Shown here piece after piece: positions 1 through 9,647 of a stretch of DNA of 64,000 bases. Under the pieces are notes generated by a model. That model had not been told where the DNA came from. It saw only the letters and a program-made list of their open reading frames with translations, and made no database searches. Both the position numbers and the translations under genes were made by a program. The DNA is taken from assembly GCA_036388555.1 (NCBI GenBank), contig DASVRP010000014.1, forward strand, positions 3,363 through 67,362, written 5' to 3'. Source of the DNA: UBA4665 sp036388555 (GTDB lineage: Bacteria; Patescibacteriota; Saccharimonadia; Saccharimonadales; UBA4665). Each line of letters begins with the position of its first letter. Positions within the stretch are counted from its first letter, which is position 1.

Positions 1-469
1 CATCCCGTAACCGCATCCAGACTTTACCAAGCTCATTACGGCCTTTATGATCTTCGCCCCAGCCCCAAAATGAATCAATTGGTGAATCCTCGACAATTTC
101 CAAATCGAGCGTTTGCCGCAGTTTATCCTGGACATATGCATGTTGCTGCAGTTTATGACGGCAGATGTCCTCCATGATGCTAATCTTGATATCTTCCCAG
201 TTGTTAGGAGCTTTGTTGGCATTCTGTTTTGCAAGAATCCAAGTGTCGTATGCAGAACGTGCCTTATATATCGTTTCTGCCAGCTCAGGATCGGTATCAA
301 AAAAGTGAGCAGCCTGATAGGCATGTTCAGTCGTAGGCCATAATCGGCCGCGCCACTCTATCTGGAATGCCTCGAAGTTCCCGAAACAGAAGAATTCACG
401 GGCGTAAAAACCGACTATGTCCCCAGAATAATCCAATAGAGGATCGCGAAATTTCAGTAATTTTGTCAT
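1..469 (-). CDS. NADAR (YbiA/RibX-like) family protein, 3' end outside window
   Basis: The minus-strand frame opens at an ATG at 469 and runs off the left edge, giving 156 residues. Seen: family hallmarks NFEAFQIEWRG, PTTEHAYQAAHF, a WILAKQN segment, and near the edge DSFWGWGEDHKGRNELGKVW. NADAR proteins are N-glycosidases acting on riboflavin-pathway intermediates (YbiA/RibX type) or removing ADP-ribose from guanine; which applies here cannot be told. A TATAAT box (477-482) ends 7 nt before the ATG, so the mRNA is probably leaderless. It lies downstream of a deaminase gene on the same strand. Confidence 0.85.
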   Translation of the reverse strand, partial: MTKLLKFRDPLLDYSGDIVGFYAREFFCFGNFEAFQIEWRGRLWPTTEHAYQAAHFFDTDPELAETIYKARSAYDTWILAKQNANKAPNNWEDIKISIMEDICRHKLQQHAYVQDKLRQTLDLEIVEDSPIDSFWGWGEDHKGRNELGKVWMRLRD

Positions 470-535
470 ACTCCGGATTATACATAAAATTGCAAAAAAC
501 CAGTAGGCGCCGCAGCTGGTACGTGCCGGTCCAGC

Positions 536-1027
536 CTAAGGACGAGTGAAGTAGGCGTAAGATTTCTGGTTATATTCGACAGCGTCGTACATATCTGCCC
601 CGTCATTATTCCAGAGAGCAAATTGACTAATGCCAGATTCCAGGGTAAGCCGGCTACAAGTCGTACAGTAAGGATCGCCAGCATACGTAAACTCGCCATC
701 CTCATCTACGCGCATGAAATAGAGTATTGACCCGTCTATGTCATCACGGTTACGCTTACAGGCGTCCAGAATTGCGCGCCATTCTGCATGGGTGCAGCAG
801 GTCTTATCGTATTTCGGTTTGATGGATACGTCGTACTGTGCGTCGCATGTCCGGTTGGCTTCATCCGCAAAGGCGGGTCCATTATATCCTTGCCCGATGA
901 TTTTGCCGTTTTTCACAATGACGGTACCGCATTTGCCGTTATGACATGTGGCGACTTTGGCTAATTCCGCTGCGGCCTTGAAAAAGGGTAGTATAACCTC
1001 GAGGTCTTTGCCGGTGACTCGTACCAT
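536..1027 (-). CDS. dCMP deaminase-like zinc enzyme
   Basis: 163 residues of the cytidine/deoxycytidylate deaminase fold. The zinc signature is complete: H80-A-E82 (THAEWRAI) and P-Y-C121-T-T-C124. The length and the long insert before HAE fit dCMP deaminase/ComEB rather than cytidine deaminase; the substrate is inferred. Hydrolytic deamination of dCMP would supply dUMP for thymidylate synthesis. A TATAAT (1036-1041) sits 8 nt upstream of the ATG, so it is probably leaderless and shares a 54-bp intergenic region with the divergent kinase. Confidence 0.88.
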   Translation of the reverse strand: MVRVTGKDLEVILPFFKAAAELAKVATCHNGKCGTVIVKNGKIIGQGYNGPAFADEANRTCDAQYDVSIKPKYDKTCCTHAEWRAILDACKRNRDDIDGSILYFMRVDEDGEFTYAGDPYCTTCSRLTLESGISQFALWNNDGADMYDAVEYNQKSYAYFTRP

Positions 1028-1081
1028 ACGAGTAAATTATAAGATAATTGTTTGACATTACAAGCGTAGTATAATTGTCAC
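1028..1081. promoter_or_regulatory. Divergent pair of leaderless promoters
   Basis: 54-bp intergenic region. Plus strand: TATAAT 1070-1075, 6 nt before the ATG at 1082, with a TTGTTT-like -35 16 bp upstream. Minus strand: TATAAT at 1036-1041, 8 nt before the ATG at 1027, with a TTGTAA-like -35 16 bp upstream. Both boxes match the -10 consensus exactly. Confidence 0.75.
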
Positions 1082-1660
1082 ATGTTACAGACAGATGCAT
1101 TCAACGAGGATATCGCTGCAGCCTACGGGCAACAGCAGCCATATCAGCATGTAGGGCATCCTCCGACCATGCTCATATTCAGTGCCATTCCGGGTAGCGG
1201 CAAGACGACGCTCGCCAAACGATTGTGGCATGATTTCAAGGCGCAATATATTAACCATGATGATATCCGCAACCTCATCAGAGAACGTGGCATTGAGCCT
1301 GAAAACCTTTTTATGCCACCTATCAGTCGGATACTTGTACATCGGATGATTTCGAGTGATGAGAACAAATTTGTCATTCTCGACGGCAGCCTCGATCGTA
1401 CCTGGGAAATCTTTTTTGACCATGCAAAAGAATTACATGCAAAAACTATACTTATCCGAATTGAACTTCCTATAAGCGTCATACGGGAACGTCTTCTGCA
1501 GCGCGACGGTGTAAACGGACCGCTTTTGGGTCGGCTTGATCAGTTCAGGAATGATTTTAAAAATTGCCGTAAGCAAGTAACAGCAGATATTACCGTGGGT
1601 GAAAATTATGACTATGCTACGGTCCTGCAAGCCATCAGAGATAAAATCCCGTCACTGTAA
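1082..1660 (+). CDS. P-loop NTPase of the AAA_33/zeta-like kinase type
   Basis: 192 residues. A clear Walker A lies at residues 34-43 (SAIPGSGKTT), followed by a short hydrophobic strand with INHDDIRNLI, as in gluconate/polynucleotide/zeta-type small kinases where the Asp positions substrate, and later an arginine-rich lid (VIRERLLQRDG). Such enzymes phosphorylate small molecules, nucleic-acid ends or cell-wall precursors; the substrate is unknown. The start is supported by TATAAT 6 nt upstream. Divergent from the deaminase. Confidence 0.75.
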   Translation: MLQTDAFNEDIAAAYGQQQPYQHVGHPPTMLIFSAIPGSGKTTLAKRLWHDFKAQYINHDDIRNLIRERGIEPENLFMPPISRILVHRMISSDENKFVILDGSLDRTWEIFFDHAKELHAKTILIRIELPISVIRERLLQRDGVNGPLLGRLDQFRNDFKNCRKQVTADITVGENYDYATVLQAIRDKIPSL

Positions 1661-1686
1661 CGTACTTTGAGTGTCCTTATTCCGGC

Positions 1687-4600
1687 TTATTCGTAATATA
1701 TGACACCCGGCACCGTCCGCACGCTACCGTTTTGAATGCGGTCACGAAGATCGTCGATCACGATCTGGCTCATGCTGCTACCATGCCTTGTGACGAGGTA
1801 GATGGAGTGCTGTATGTCACTGCGTTTCGATAAGTTCCACTGTGATTCGCTTATGGTGAACCGTTTCTTTTCCAGATCGGCCTTGATGACTGCGATGGTC
1901 TTGATAATCTTTGCGTTTTCACTGATTTCGATATTGTAGCCGCTCTGATTTTTTGGGAGAAGCAGTATCCGGATTGTCTTTGCGCCCTTACGCAGTGTGT
2001 ACGACGCCTTGTCTTCGCCCTGTGCCTGTGTCGTATATCCGTCGCCTTCGTACCATTCGATAAGGCCTTTCAGGACCTCGCGCTCCTCGAGTTCGACATT
2101 GGACTGGGTGCTCTCCGCGGCAACCCGGGTCGTAACGGCATGGCTGTTTCGGGTATCGGCGGCCTCGTATGATTCGCTGGCATCAAGGCTGTCGTCGAGA
2201 GGGGTGTCTGCATGTGCAGCCGTAACGGTCTGGGCAGTGTCGGCTTCGCCTATGTCATCTGTTTCCGGCGAGGTTTCTCTCTGATCTTCATAGTCGGTCT
2301 GCTCATCAATCGTACCCGAAATCCGTGTATTGAGACGCTCCGACTTTTTGCGCTTTTCGAGCATGGTACGCCGTAACTCATGCATCTCTTCGGATGTGAG
2401 GTTGAGTTCCCGCATGAGCTGAATCGCTTCCCGTTCCTTATCCGAGAGCTGCTTGATGATGTCATCGTTCGACCAGGGGAGGTTCTGTAGTACATTGTCA
2501 CGGGGCAGTTTGTACCGGTCGCAAAAATCGTCAAAAGATATATCTGCCGTCCGTACCATCTGGTCGTCACGGGCGATCCAAGCGACTTCCGTCAGCAACT
2601 TGTAGACACTGCTCGGACCGATCACTTCCTTTTTGGCGCCGTAGTGCGTCCATTCGAACGTTTCCTTGAATTGATCAGGGAGGATATTCAGGAGCAGGGG
2701 AGCTAAGCGTGCCGTTATGTCACCGGTAAGCGTTCCGGATAATACGGCGGCCAGTGCAACACTTTCGTAATCTGTCCGTTTGTAGTCTTTGGTGCTTGTT
2801 CCATATTCCTGGCTCGAGCCGACTGATTCATAGAGCTTTATGAATGCTTCCCGGTTCGTATGAAACTCAATTCTTTCCTTAACTTTCAGATGGTCTATAA
2901 GCCCGAGCTTTAAGCAGACTTCCCGGTAGGCTGCGTTGTTGCCGATGAAGCTGCTACAGAAAAACTCAGGGTGATCTGCGCCGAGCAGGTATTTCAGGTC
3001 GGTGTTGTACGAGTCGTACAGGTCTGCCGCGTGCTTGTATTCGCCTGTTTCCGACGGAACGAAGGAGATGAATCTCAGGAACGTCTCTATGTCGGCTTTA
3101 TCTTTTGGCTCGCTCTGGCTATAGATGTCGGCGACCGCCTTGAATATCTCCAGCTTTTCGTCACTGGTTTTGTCATTGTAGTCCTTGAAATAATCTTCTT
3201 TGAGGACGATGACGGGCTTCCGCTCAGTGATGCCAAGTTCGCTCAGGAAACTCTTCATCCTGCTTTTGGTCTCATCGCTCACCCCGATGGCTTCAGTGAG
3301 GAACATCGGGTGTATCGTGCGGTGGTCCGGGATGCCTTTGGATGGACGGAATACGATCGGATTATCATTGAAGTACGCAGCAGTAAAGCTGCCGGATTTG
3401 GTCTTGATGATGGCCGTCTCTTTCAATGTCCGTCTGAAGATTTCCATCCAGTTATCCCTCATCATCGACTTCAGACAATATCCGTAGAGCTTATAGAGCC
3501 ATTCGTCGGTCTGCTCATGCAGGTTGAGCTTTTCCTCAGTGATCAGATTCAGCAGGTGGATAGGCTTGAATGTCCTCACACCTGTCCGGTTGATGAATGC
3601 GGTAGCTGCTGCCGAAAGTCCCCGATGCGCGAAATTCATGTTTAGCACCGGATCGAGCAATGTCACCGCTTCTGAGTCGTCAGCTAGTACCACCCGCGTA
3701 GCCGGCATCAGCCCGCCACGATTCGTCGGTACGAACGGCCGGCTCTTGATATCTTCCAGGAACGTTGCCTGGAGCTTCTTGTATAGGGGGAAGTCTTCTG
3801 TCTCTTCCATACTATCGATCGGCATACTATGGTTGAATACGTCGACGGTAAAGAGGCCCAGCGACCGTAACTTGTCGATGCTGCTCGAGAACAAGCCGCT
3901 GAACTTGTCGACGATCAATCTGTTGTACGGCAATTCAAAGTCAATTGATTCCCGTGTCGTTGATGTCTGGAAGGGCGCATGCACCATGAAGGGAAGGTTG
4001 CTGTCGATGATCGTCGGAAAGAACACAGAGATCCTGGATCCGACCACCGGTGTGACGACGCCGTCGATGAGCTGATACACGATCGAACAGCTGTCGCGGG
4101 AAAATTTAAGCAGCTCGATGGCGTTGTCGTCTGCCTGATACTGGATCCTGCTGAAGGACCGGTCTGCTTCTTTGCGGCTAACCGCTATGGACGGCAACTG
4201 CTCGTCTGCTATCAGAATATCTACCTTGCAGAGATTGTTGAGGTAGAGGATGGTCTCGGGCGACATGCTTCGCAGCAGGGCTTCATTGCGCTGGAACAGC
4301 GTTGTCTTACTGTCGGGCTTAAGGTCGAACCGGAAGATCGTCGTGAACCCTTCCAGGTCACGCCCCGGGATCTCTGAAGGCACCGAGAGGTTTTCGATCT
4401 GGAAATTATATGTCGTTGAGTAGATCAACGGCTTGTCGGTAACGGCGAACACTGCCTTGAAGCCGACACCGAACTTGCCGATGGCGACAGGGCTGTGCGT
4501 ATCTGTGCTGTGCGTATCTTTTGAGGAGTTGCCGACACCAGTGATGGAAATGATGTCGCTCAGTGAGAATTCTTTGGATCCGTCGTGGAAGAATTCGATC

Positions 4601-4818
4601 TTATCCTGCGACAGGACGAACTTGACGGTCGTTGCCTTGGCATCATCCGCATTCTGCAGGAGCTCGTAGATGAAGTGGGTCGGTTCCTTGTAAATATTCG
4701 TCAGGATACCGGTATAGTCATCGCCGGACTTCTTGTCGATCTTGTATTTTTCGGCGCGCCACTGGGAAATCTCGCTGAAAGTTCGGCACTCGTCAAGGTC
4801 CCTGTCCAGTATGTTCAT
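1687..4818 (-). CDS. Sacsin-like GHKL ATPase, third gene of putative defence operon
   Basis: 1043 residues. N-terminal GHKL (HSP90-like) ATP site: E52-LLQNADDA with N56, FFHDG at 77-81, and GKFGVGFK at 114-121. A long central region is unrecognised. About residues 835-909 form a low-complexity acidic Ser/Thr/Asp linker. The last ~134 residues have a beta-rich pattern with FTISESQWNLSKR, which recalls the DUF3883 end found in sacsin-like bacterial proteins; that is tentative. The start overlaps the stop of the DUF4391 gene by 4 nt (ATGA), implying translational coupling. Likely an ATP-driven sensor or remodeller; the role is inferred from the neighbours. Confidence 0.8.
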   Translation of the reverse strand: MNILDRDLDECRTFSEISQWRAEKYKIDKKSGDDYTGILTNIYKEPTHFIYELLQNADDAKATTVKFVLSQDKIEFFHDGSKEFSLSDIISITGVGNSSKDTHSTDTHSPVAIGKFGVGFKAVFAVTDKPLIYSTTYNFQIENLSVPSEIPGRDLEGFTTIFRFDLKPDSKTTLFQRNEALLRSMSPETILYLNNLCKVDILIADEQLPSIAVSRKEADRSFSRIQYQADDNAIELLKFSRDSCSIVYQLIDGVVTPVVGSRISVFFPTIIDSNLPFMVHAPFQTSTTRESIDFELPYNRLIVDKFSGLFSSSIDKLRSLGLFTVDVFNHSMPIDSMEETEDFPLYKKLQATFLEDIKSRPFVPTNRGGLMPATRVVLADDSEAVTLLDPVLNMNFAHRGLSAAATAFINRTGVRTFKPIHLLNLITEEKLNLHEQTDEWLYKLYGYCLKSMMRDNWMEIFRRTLKETAIIKTKSGSFTAAYFNDNPIVFRPSKGIPDHRTIHPMFLTEAIGVSDETKSRMKSFLSELGITERKPVIVLKEDYFKDYNDKTSDEKLEIFKAVADIYSQSEPKDKADIETFLRFISFVPSETGEYKHAADLYDSYNTDLKYLLGADHPEFFCSSFIGNNAAYREVCLKLGLIDHLKVKERIEFHTNREAFIKLYESVGSSQEYGTSTKDYKRTDYESVALAAVLSGTLTGDITARLAPLLLNILPDQFKETFEWTHYGAKKEVIGPSSVYKLLTEVAWIARDDQMVRTADISFDDFCDRYKLPRDNVLQNLPWSNDDIIKQLSDKEREAIQLMRELNLTSEEMHELRRTMLEKRKKSERLNTRISGTIDEQTDYEDQRETSPETDDIGEADTAQTVTAAHADTPLDDSLDASESYEAADTRNSHAVTTRVAAESTQSNVELEEREVLKGLIEWYEGDGYTTQAQGEDKASYTLRKGAKTIRILLLPKNQSGYNIEISENAKIIKTIAVIKADLEKKRFTISESQWNLSKRSDIQHSIYLVTRHGSSMSQIVIDDLRDRIQNGSVRTVPGVIYYE

Positions 4819-5423
4819 CCCAATAACTCCTTAAGTTCCAGCTCTAGGTCGTGGCGTTCTCTAGCCAGGCCCTGGCGTCTGGGTATATCTGTTTCCTTCC
4901 GGGACTTTGCGGTTAAGGCATCGATAGTTCTTTTGAGCTTGGCGGCCCGTACTAATTTTTCGGTGTCGCCATCAACTGCCGCAAAACGTGGGGAGATCTG
5001 CAGGAGATAGTTCTTGTAGAGTGTGTCCGTCGAATCTCCCTTGGGCTCCAGCGAGACCCCGGATTGCCATCCGGTCGACAGCACGACGGGACCATTGGCG
5101 CTAGCTGTGACTGCTGCCGCCTGGCTACCTTTGCCACCATGGACGACGAAGACGATAGGGTAGGGCACTGATTTCTGCAGGCATACCAGGACCGCACTAT
5201 CCAGCTCGTGAGCGCTCAGCTTGATTTCGAAAACCTGGAACTCGGCAATGTCGCCGGAAGATATATCCATCGTCGCCGGAGCGACTTTATTTTTCCAGAC
5301 GATGCGGTCGATCTGCTGCTCGATCAGGTCTTGCAGCTTCGGCGTCATGCCAGGTTGCTTGTAAAAGCTCGTCTTGGCGACGAACCGGTCTGTCTCTGTA
5401 GATTTCGGCAGGTTCAGGCTCAT
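4815..5423 (-). CDS. DUF4391 domain protein
   Basis: 202 residues. The N-terminus LPKSTETDRFVAKTSFY, the IDRIVWKNKVAP segment, FEIKLSAHELD and PYPIVFVVHGG are the characteristic blocks of DUF4391 as I remember it. The C-terminus is a predicted coiled coil (TEKLVRAAKLKR onward). Function unknown; from memory the family usually sits beside SNF2-type helicases in restriction-like islands. It overlaps the upstream helicase stop and the downstream GHKL start by 4 nt each, so the three are one translational unit. Confidence 0.8.
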   Translation of the reverse strand: MSLNLPKSTETDRFVAKTSFYKQPGMTPKLQDLIEQQIDRIVWKNKVAPATMDISSGDIAEFQVFEIKLSAHELDSAVLVCLQKSVPYPIVFVVHGGKGSQAAAVTASANGPVVLSTGWQSGVSLEPKGDSTDTLYKNYLLQISPRFAAVDGDTEKLVRAAKLKRTIDALTAKSRKETDIPRRQGLARERHDLELELKELLG

Positions 5424-8400
5424 TTGACCACCAGGAAGTTAATCAGCTCGAACTGGTCCAGGCCGGTGACCTCGGTTTCCAGGGCAGTCGTTCCACCCTC
5501 AGAGAACAGGCTGTCGACATCTTTGGTCGTTTTGGTGGAGATGATAGATTCTATGGCGTAGCCGAGCAGAGTGGAGTATTTTTCCATCCTTCTTCCGTTA
5601 TCTGTCTCGGCATTGAACGTAGCGACGAGATCGGCTTCCGGCGCATCATATCCTTTTGCGAAGAGGCGGAGCTTGCTGAGCAGGTCTTTTGACTGCAGGT
5701 GGTTTATGGACACCCGGCCGTCATCCTGTATGTATACCAGATAAAATGGGTGCAGGCGGTTCTGCCTGTCGATGTTCACGCCATGGTTGACGTTCTTCAA
5801 TACGAAGATCACGCCGCTTGGTGCGCCCTCGGTTGCGCGGGCTACGGCGTGGATACCGTACGGCATCTTATCGGCCTCTCCGTACTTCTTGAGCAGTTCC
5901 TGCAGGTCGAGGTGGAACTCATTGAGGCCCAGATCCATGATCGACACGCCGCCGCTCATGTCCTCAAGGTCGACGACTTCATTCTGGATCTTTTCAAGCT
6001 GACTTTTTCGGTATGTCAGGTCGGCGTTGTCGGCTTCGTCGATCACGTTGTCGTTGCCGGTGGCACTGAGGTTGACCATGCGCATCCGGCCTTCGACGCG
6101 GGCCTTGAGGTTGATGTATTCATCGAGTGATATGTTCGGCCAGAAGTTCGTCAGCTGGATGGTGTCATTCGGCGAGCCGATACGGTCGATACGGCCGAAA
6201 CGCTGGACGATGCGCACAGGATTCCAGTGGATGTCGTAGTTGATGAGATAGTCACAGTCCTGCAGGTTCTGGCCCTCCGAGATACAGTCGGTACCGATCA
6301 GTACATCGATCTCGCCGGGATTTTCGTCGTACAGCGCATCGCGGTTCTTTGATTTCGGTGAGAACAGTGTCAGGATGGTGTTGAATTCTGCCTTCAGCGT
6401 GCGCGTGGTAGGTATCGTCATGGCAGGGTTGCGCGTCCCGGTGACGACAGCAGAATCCAGCCCGAATTCTGTCTTGATCTTGCCAGCGAGCTCACCGTAC
6501 AGGTAATCGGCAGTATCGGCGAAGGCCGTAAAGACGAGGACCTTCTTGTTCGTACCGTTGATAGGCTGATTGATCTTCTGGCGGATTATCTCGACCAGCC
6601 TCTGGAGCTTCAGGTCATGCTCGTCGGAAACCGGGGCGATCGTTTCGAGCAGTTCATTGAGTATGGACTTGTCCTGCTCCAGCTTGTCGCGCCAGCTGGC
6701 GATATCGATGTCCGCAAGTTCGATCTTCAGGTCTTTGCCGACCGTCCATTCATCTTCGGCATCGTCGGCATCCAGGTCGAGCAGGTCATAGTGTCCGACC
6801 GTCGTGTCGGCGGCGCGCCCCTGTTCGAAACGGCCGATACTGTCTGTGATCCCATCGATGAGGTCATACATGCGCTCAGAGGTCTTGCGGAAGGAGTAGA
6901 TGCTGCTTTCGAGACGCTTCAGCATGTTCGTTACCATCAGGACGTTACGGCCGGTTTCGCGGTTCGCCCAGCTACGGCCCTTGGGGCTGTCCAGGTCGAC
7001 GTATTTGCCGAGCTTCGCCGGGAAGACGTATTTCATCGGCGTGTACACGTCCATATTGAGCGAATCGATACGTTCAAAGATATCTTTGAACGAGACGCCT
7101 TCGATATCTGTCAGCTCGGGAGTCTCGGAGATCGGCTTCAGCCGTGCCGGGAACGTACCGACGGTGGACAGCGAATAGTAGCGTTCGATATGCTTGCGCG
7201 ACCGGGCGATCGTCACGCTATCCAGCAGCTCGAAGAAGTCAAAATGCAGCATCTCCAGCAGCACCGGCGTCGTCCGGTCGTCGGGTGGAAGCTCATTCCA
7301 TGCCTTGAAGGCGGCGCTGGCGTCACGGAATATCCTTTCTACGGGGTGTTGTGTGTTCAGGGACTCATCCAACCGGGTCGGGTCGCCTTCGGATGCCAGT
7401 AACAGCTGGTTCCGTAAGTCGCTGAAGCGGTTGTTGACAGGGGTGGCTGACAGCATCAATACTTTCGTCTTTACGCCGTCCCGGATGACCCGGTTCATCA
7501 GTTTCTGGTAGCGGTTCTCGTAGTCGTCGACCTCTTTGCGGTGGGTGCTGGACTCGCCGTTGCGGAAGTTGTGCGACTCGTCTATCACCACCAGGTCGTA
7601 ATTACCCCAGTTGAGGTCCCGCAGGTTCAGGCCGTTGCTGTCACCGGCTTCGCGGTTCATGTCCGTGTGGAACAGGACGTCGTAGCGCAGGCGGTCGCCG
7701 GCGATCGGGTTGTTCTTGTAATTCCCGTTGTATGTATTCCAGTTATCCTTGAGCCGCTTGGGGACAAGTACAAGGACATTCTTATTGCGTGATTCGTAGT
7801 ATTTTATGACACCGAGCGCCGAGAAGGTCTTACCGAGGCCGACCGAGTCCGCCAGGATGCAGCCGTTGTATTTCTCGAGCTTTGATATGCAGCCGATGAC
7901 TGCAGCTTTCTGAAAGTCGTACAGCTTGCTCCAGATCTGTGAATTCTTGAAACCGGTGGCTTCATCCGGTATGTAATCAGCGTTGAGATCCTGGAGGAAC
8001 TCACTGAAAATGTTGTAAATAGCCGTAAAGTATATCAGTTCAGGTGCATTCTCTTTGTAAGCAGCAGTAATGTTTTCGAGTACCGATCCGGTGACATCGG
8101 CGACCATGTCGTCGGCATTCCAGACTGATTCGAACGTATCGATGAACTGCTTTGAGGCCGGTGCGGAAATCTTCGTCGTCACCGAATAGGCACTGCTGCC
8201 GCGGTCGGCACCGAGCTCGGCCGTCGTGAAGCTGTTGAACGGCACATAGGCCGCTTCGGACTGGTCGCTGCGTACTGCCATGAACGGTGACATCTGTCCG
8301 CCGGATATGTTCGACCGGAACGTTACCTTGCGGCGGATCCAGTCGGCGCACTCCTTGGCGATCGCCATCTGGTTCAATTCGTTGCGCAGCTTGACCTCAA

Positions 8401-8677
8401 AATCAGTCCCATAAAGCGAGCGCTCGGCGCTGAGGCGCGGGATGTAGAATTCACGCGATTCCTTGGTGGCCCGCTCGCTCGTGAACACTTCGCCCGTAAA
8501 GAGGAAGTTCAGTTCCTCGACTTTTTCGAGCTCATCCTTGAGCAGCTGGTAGGCATATATGGAGAAACTCGCCGCAGCTATGTCAACCTTGCTGCCGGGA
8601 CGGACCGTCAGCTTGAGATCGTCTATCACCTTGTCGGTAACGTTGTCGAAGAATTTGGGTATGTTGTTCTGGTCCAT
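5420..8677 (-). CDS. SNF2-family helicase with PLD-like N-terminus
   Basis: 1085 residues. Residues 1-~200 resemble the PLD-like module fused to SNF2 helicases, although no intact HKD motif is visible. Helicase core: LYDFQKAAV near 252-260, Walker A DSVGLGKT at 277-284, DESH box (VVIDESHNF) near 365, SAT in VLMLSATPVNN, and motifs V/VI in SEGQNLQ and QRFGRIDRIGS. Expected to be a DNA translocase. It is the first gene of the operon with DUF4391 and GHKL genes. A TATAAT at 8727-8732 lies ~50 nt upstream of the ATG, so this operon has a real leader, unlike most genes here. No DNA methyltransferase is adjacent. Confidence 0.88.
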   Translation of the reverse strand: MDQNNIPKFFDNVTDKVIDDLKLTVRPGSKVDIAAASFSIYAYQLLKDELEKVEELNFLFTGEVFTSERATKESREFYIPRLSAERSLYGTDFEVKLRNELNQMAIAKECADWIRRKVTFRSNISGGQMSPFMAVRSDQSEAAYVPFNSFTTAELGADRGSSAYSVTTKISAPASKQFIDTFESVWNADDMVADVTGSVLENITAAYKENAPELIYFTAIYNIFSEFLQDLNADYIPDEATGFKNSQIWSKLYDFQKAAVIGCISKLEKYNGCILADSVGLGKTFSALGVIKYYESRNKNVLVLVPKRLKDNWNTYNGNYKNNPIAGDRLRYDVLFHTDMNREAGDSNGLNLRDLNWGNYDLVVIDESHNFRNGESSTHRKEVDDYENRYQKLMNRVIRDGVKTKVLMLSATPVNNRFSDLRNQLLLASEGDPTRLDESLNTQHPVERIFRDASAAFKAWNELPPDDRTTPVLLEMLHFDFFELLDSVTIARSRKHIERYYSLSTVGTFPARLKPISETPELTDIEGVSFKDIFERIDSLNMDVYTPMKYVFPAKLGKYVDLDSPKGRSWANRETGRNVLMVTNMLKRLESSIYSFRKTSERMYDLIDGITDSIGRFEQGRAADTTVGHYDLLDLDADDAEDEWTVGKDLKIELADIDIASWRDKLEQDKSILNELLETIAPVSDEHDLKLQRLVEIIRQKINQPINGTNKKVLVFTAFADTADYLYGELAGKIKTEFGLDSAVVTGTRNPAMTIPTTRTLKAEFNTILTLFSPKSKNRDALYDENPGEIDVLIGTDCISEGQNLQDCDYLINYDIHWNPVRIVQRFGRIDRIGSPNDTIQLTNFWPNISLDEYINLKARVEGRMRMVNLSATGNDNVIDEADNADLTYRKSQLEKIQNEVVDLEDMSGGVSIMDLGLNEFHLDLQELLKKYGEADKMPYGIHAVARATEGAPSGVIFVLKNVNHGVNIDRQNRLHPFYLVYIQDDGRVSINHLQSKDLLSKLRLFAKGYDAPEADLVATFNAETDNGRRMEKYSTLLGYAIESIISTKTTKDVDSLFSEGGTTALETEVTGLDQFELINFLVVK

Positions 8678-8726
8678 AGCTGTCTACGCCGGAGTTCATG
8701 ATTCTTTACGGGTGATGATATATGAC

Positions 8727-8732
8727 ATTATA
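8727..8732 (-). promoter_or_regulatory. -10 box for the helicase operon
   Basis: Perfect TATAAT on the minus strand, about 50 nt upstream of the helicase ATG at 8677. The -35 is weak. The rest of 8678-8899 holds nothing else I recognise. Confidence 0.5.
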
Positions 8733-8899
8733 AGCTTTTTCACTTTGCATTACATCTATGCTTATGTTTCGTTATGCAGGTAATCGGGCCTGGTATCAGA
8801 TCGCTTACCAGACAAGGTCCGACCGTTAAGATCATACTATAGAAAATTATACTGCAAAATAAAGTGTAAAGCAAGGCAATAAGATGTTATTACATATAT

Positions 8900-9529
8900 T
8901 TATAGTGCTTTATTCGTCTGCTCGGATACTGTCTTCGTGTAAATCTGGTTGAGATAGACATTGCTGTGTGGTTGATATGATGATTCGTATGCTAGCTGAA
9001 AGCCTATCGGCTCAATCATCGCGGTAAGTTCCTGGCCGATGTAATTCTTGAAATAGCGGCCAGCTCCGGGCATTGTCCTGCGTTCGACCATCCCGTCGCT
9101 CATGCCTTCGATGACGCCGATAGCGAATGTGCCGCCAGACGCAAGCAAAGTGTGTAGATGCCCGATGATACTGGCTGCTTCCTCTTTCGGCACATGGATA
9201 AGGGACGTGTAGGCCCAGATGCCGCCAAATGATTCCGCCGGAAAATCGATGTCAGCAAAATCCGCATGATACGAATCCAACCCCTGGGACTGGGTCATTT
9301 TGACCATACTGTGTGATCCGTCGACGCATGTTACTTCCAAGCCCAGATCCCTGAGGAGGAGCGCATCTCTGCCACTGCCGCTTCCGACATTCAGCACCCG
9401 GTCACTGGTCGTCAGCGCTCGGAACCGGGCCAGGAACTCCCGTGGAAAGTTATCCCAGAATTCTACGACCTCTTCGTCATAGATTTGGGCGTAGCGGTCG
9501 TAGGTTTCAATCGTTACTTTGCGGTCCAT
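8900..9529 (-). CDS. Class I SAM-dependent methyltransferase
   Basis: 209 residues from the ATG at 9529 (MDRKVTIETYDRYAQIY); an in-frame ATG 10 codons earlier (9559) is possible but less like the family start. Motif I is VLNVGSGSGRDALLL, the acidic motif II is VTCVDGSHSM, and a later WAYTSLIHVPKEE fits the ubiE/small-molecule type. There is no (D/N)PPY motif, so it is not a DNA adenine/cytosine-N4 methylase. Substrate unknown. Its promoter faces the same way as the helicase operon but 220 bp separates them. Confidence 0.8.
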   Translation of the reverse strand: MDRKVTIETYDRYAQIYDEEVVEFWDNFPREFLARFRALTTSDRVLNVGSGSGRDALLLRDLGLEVTCVDGSHSMVKMTQSQGLDSYHADFADIDFPAESFGGIWAYTSLIHVPKEEAASIIGHLHTLLASGGTFAIGVIEGMSDGMVERRTMPGAGRYFKNYIGQELTAMIEPIGFQLAYESSYQPHSNVYLNQIYTKTVSEQTNKAL

Positions 9530-9647
9530 GCATAAAGGGTAGCAACTCACTATTTTCAATACAACAGAAGGTAACTTTTCTCACTGAATTGTCTGCCAGG
9601 ATGGGCCATATTGGATAGTGCAAACATAACGTACGAAGGAGGCTGTC

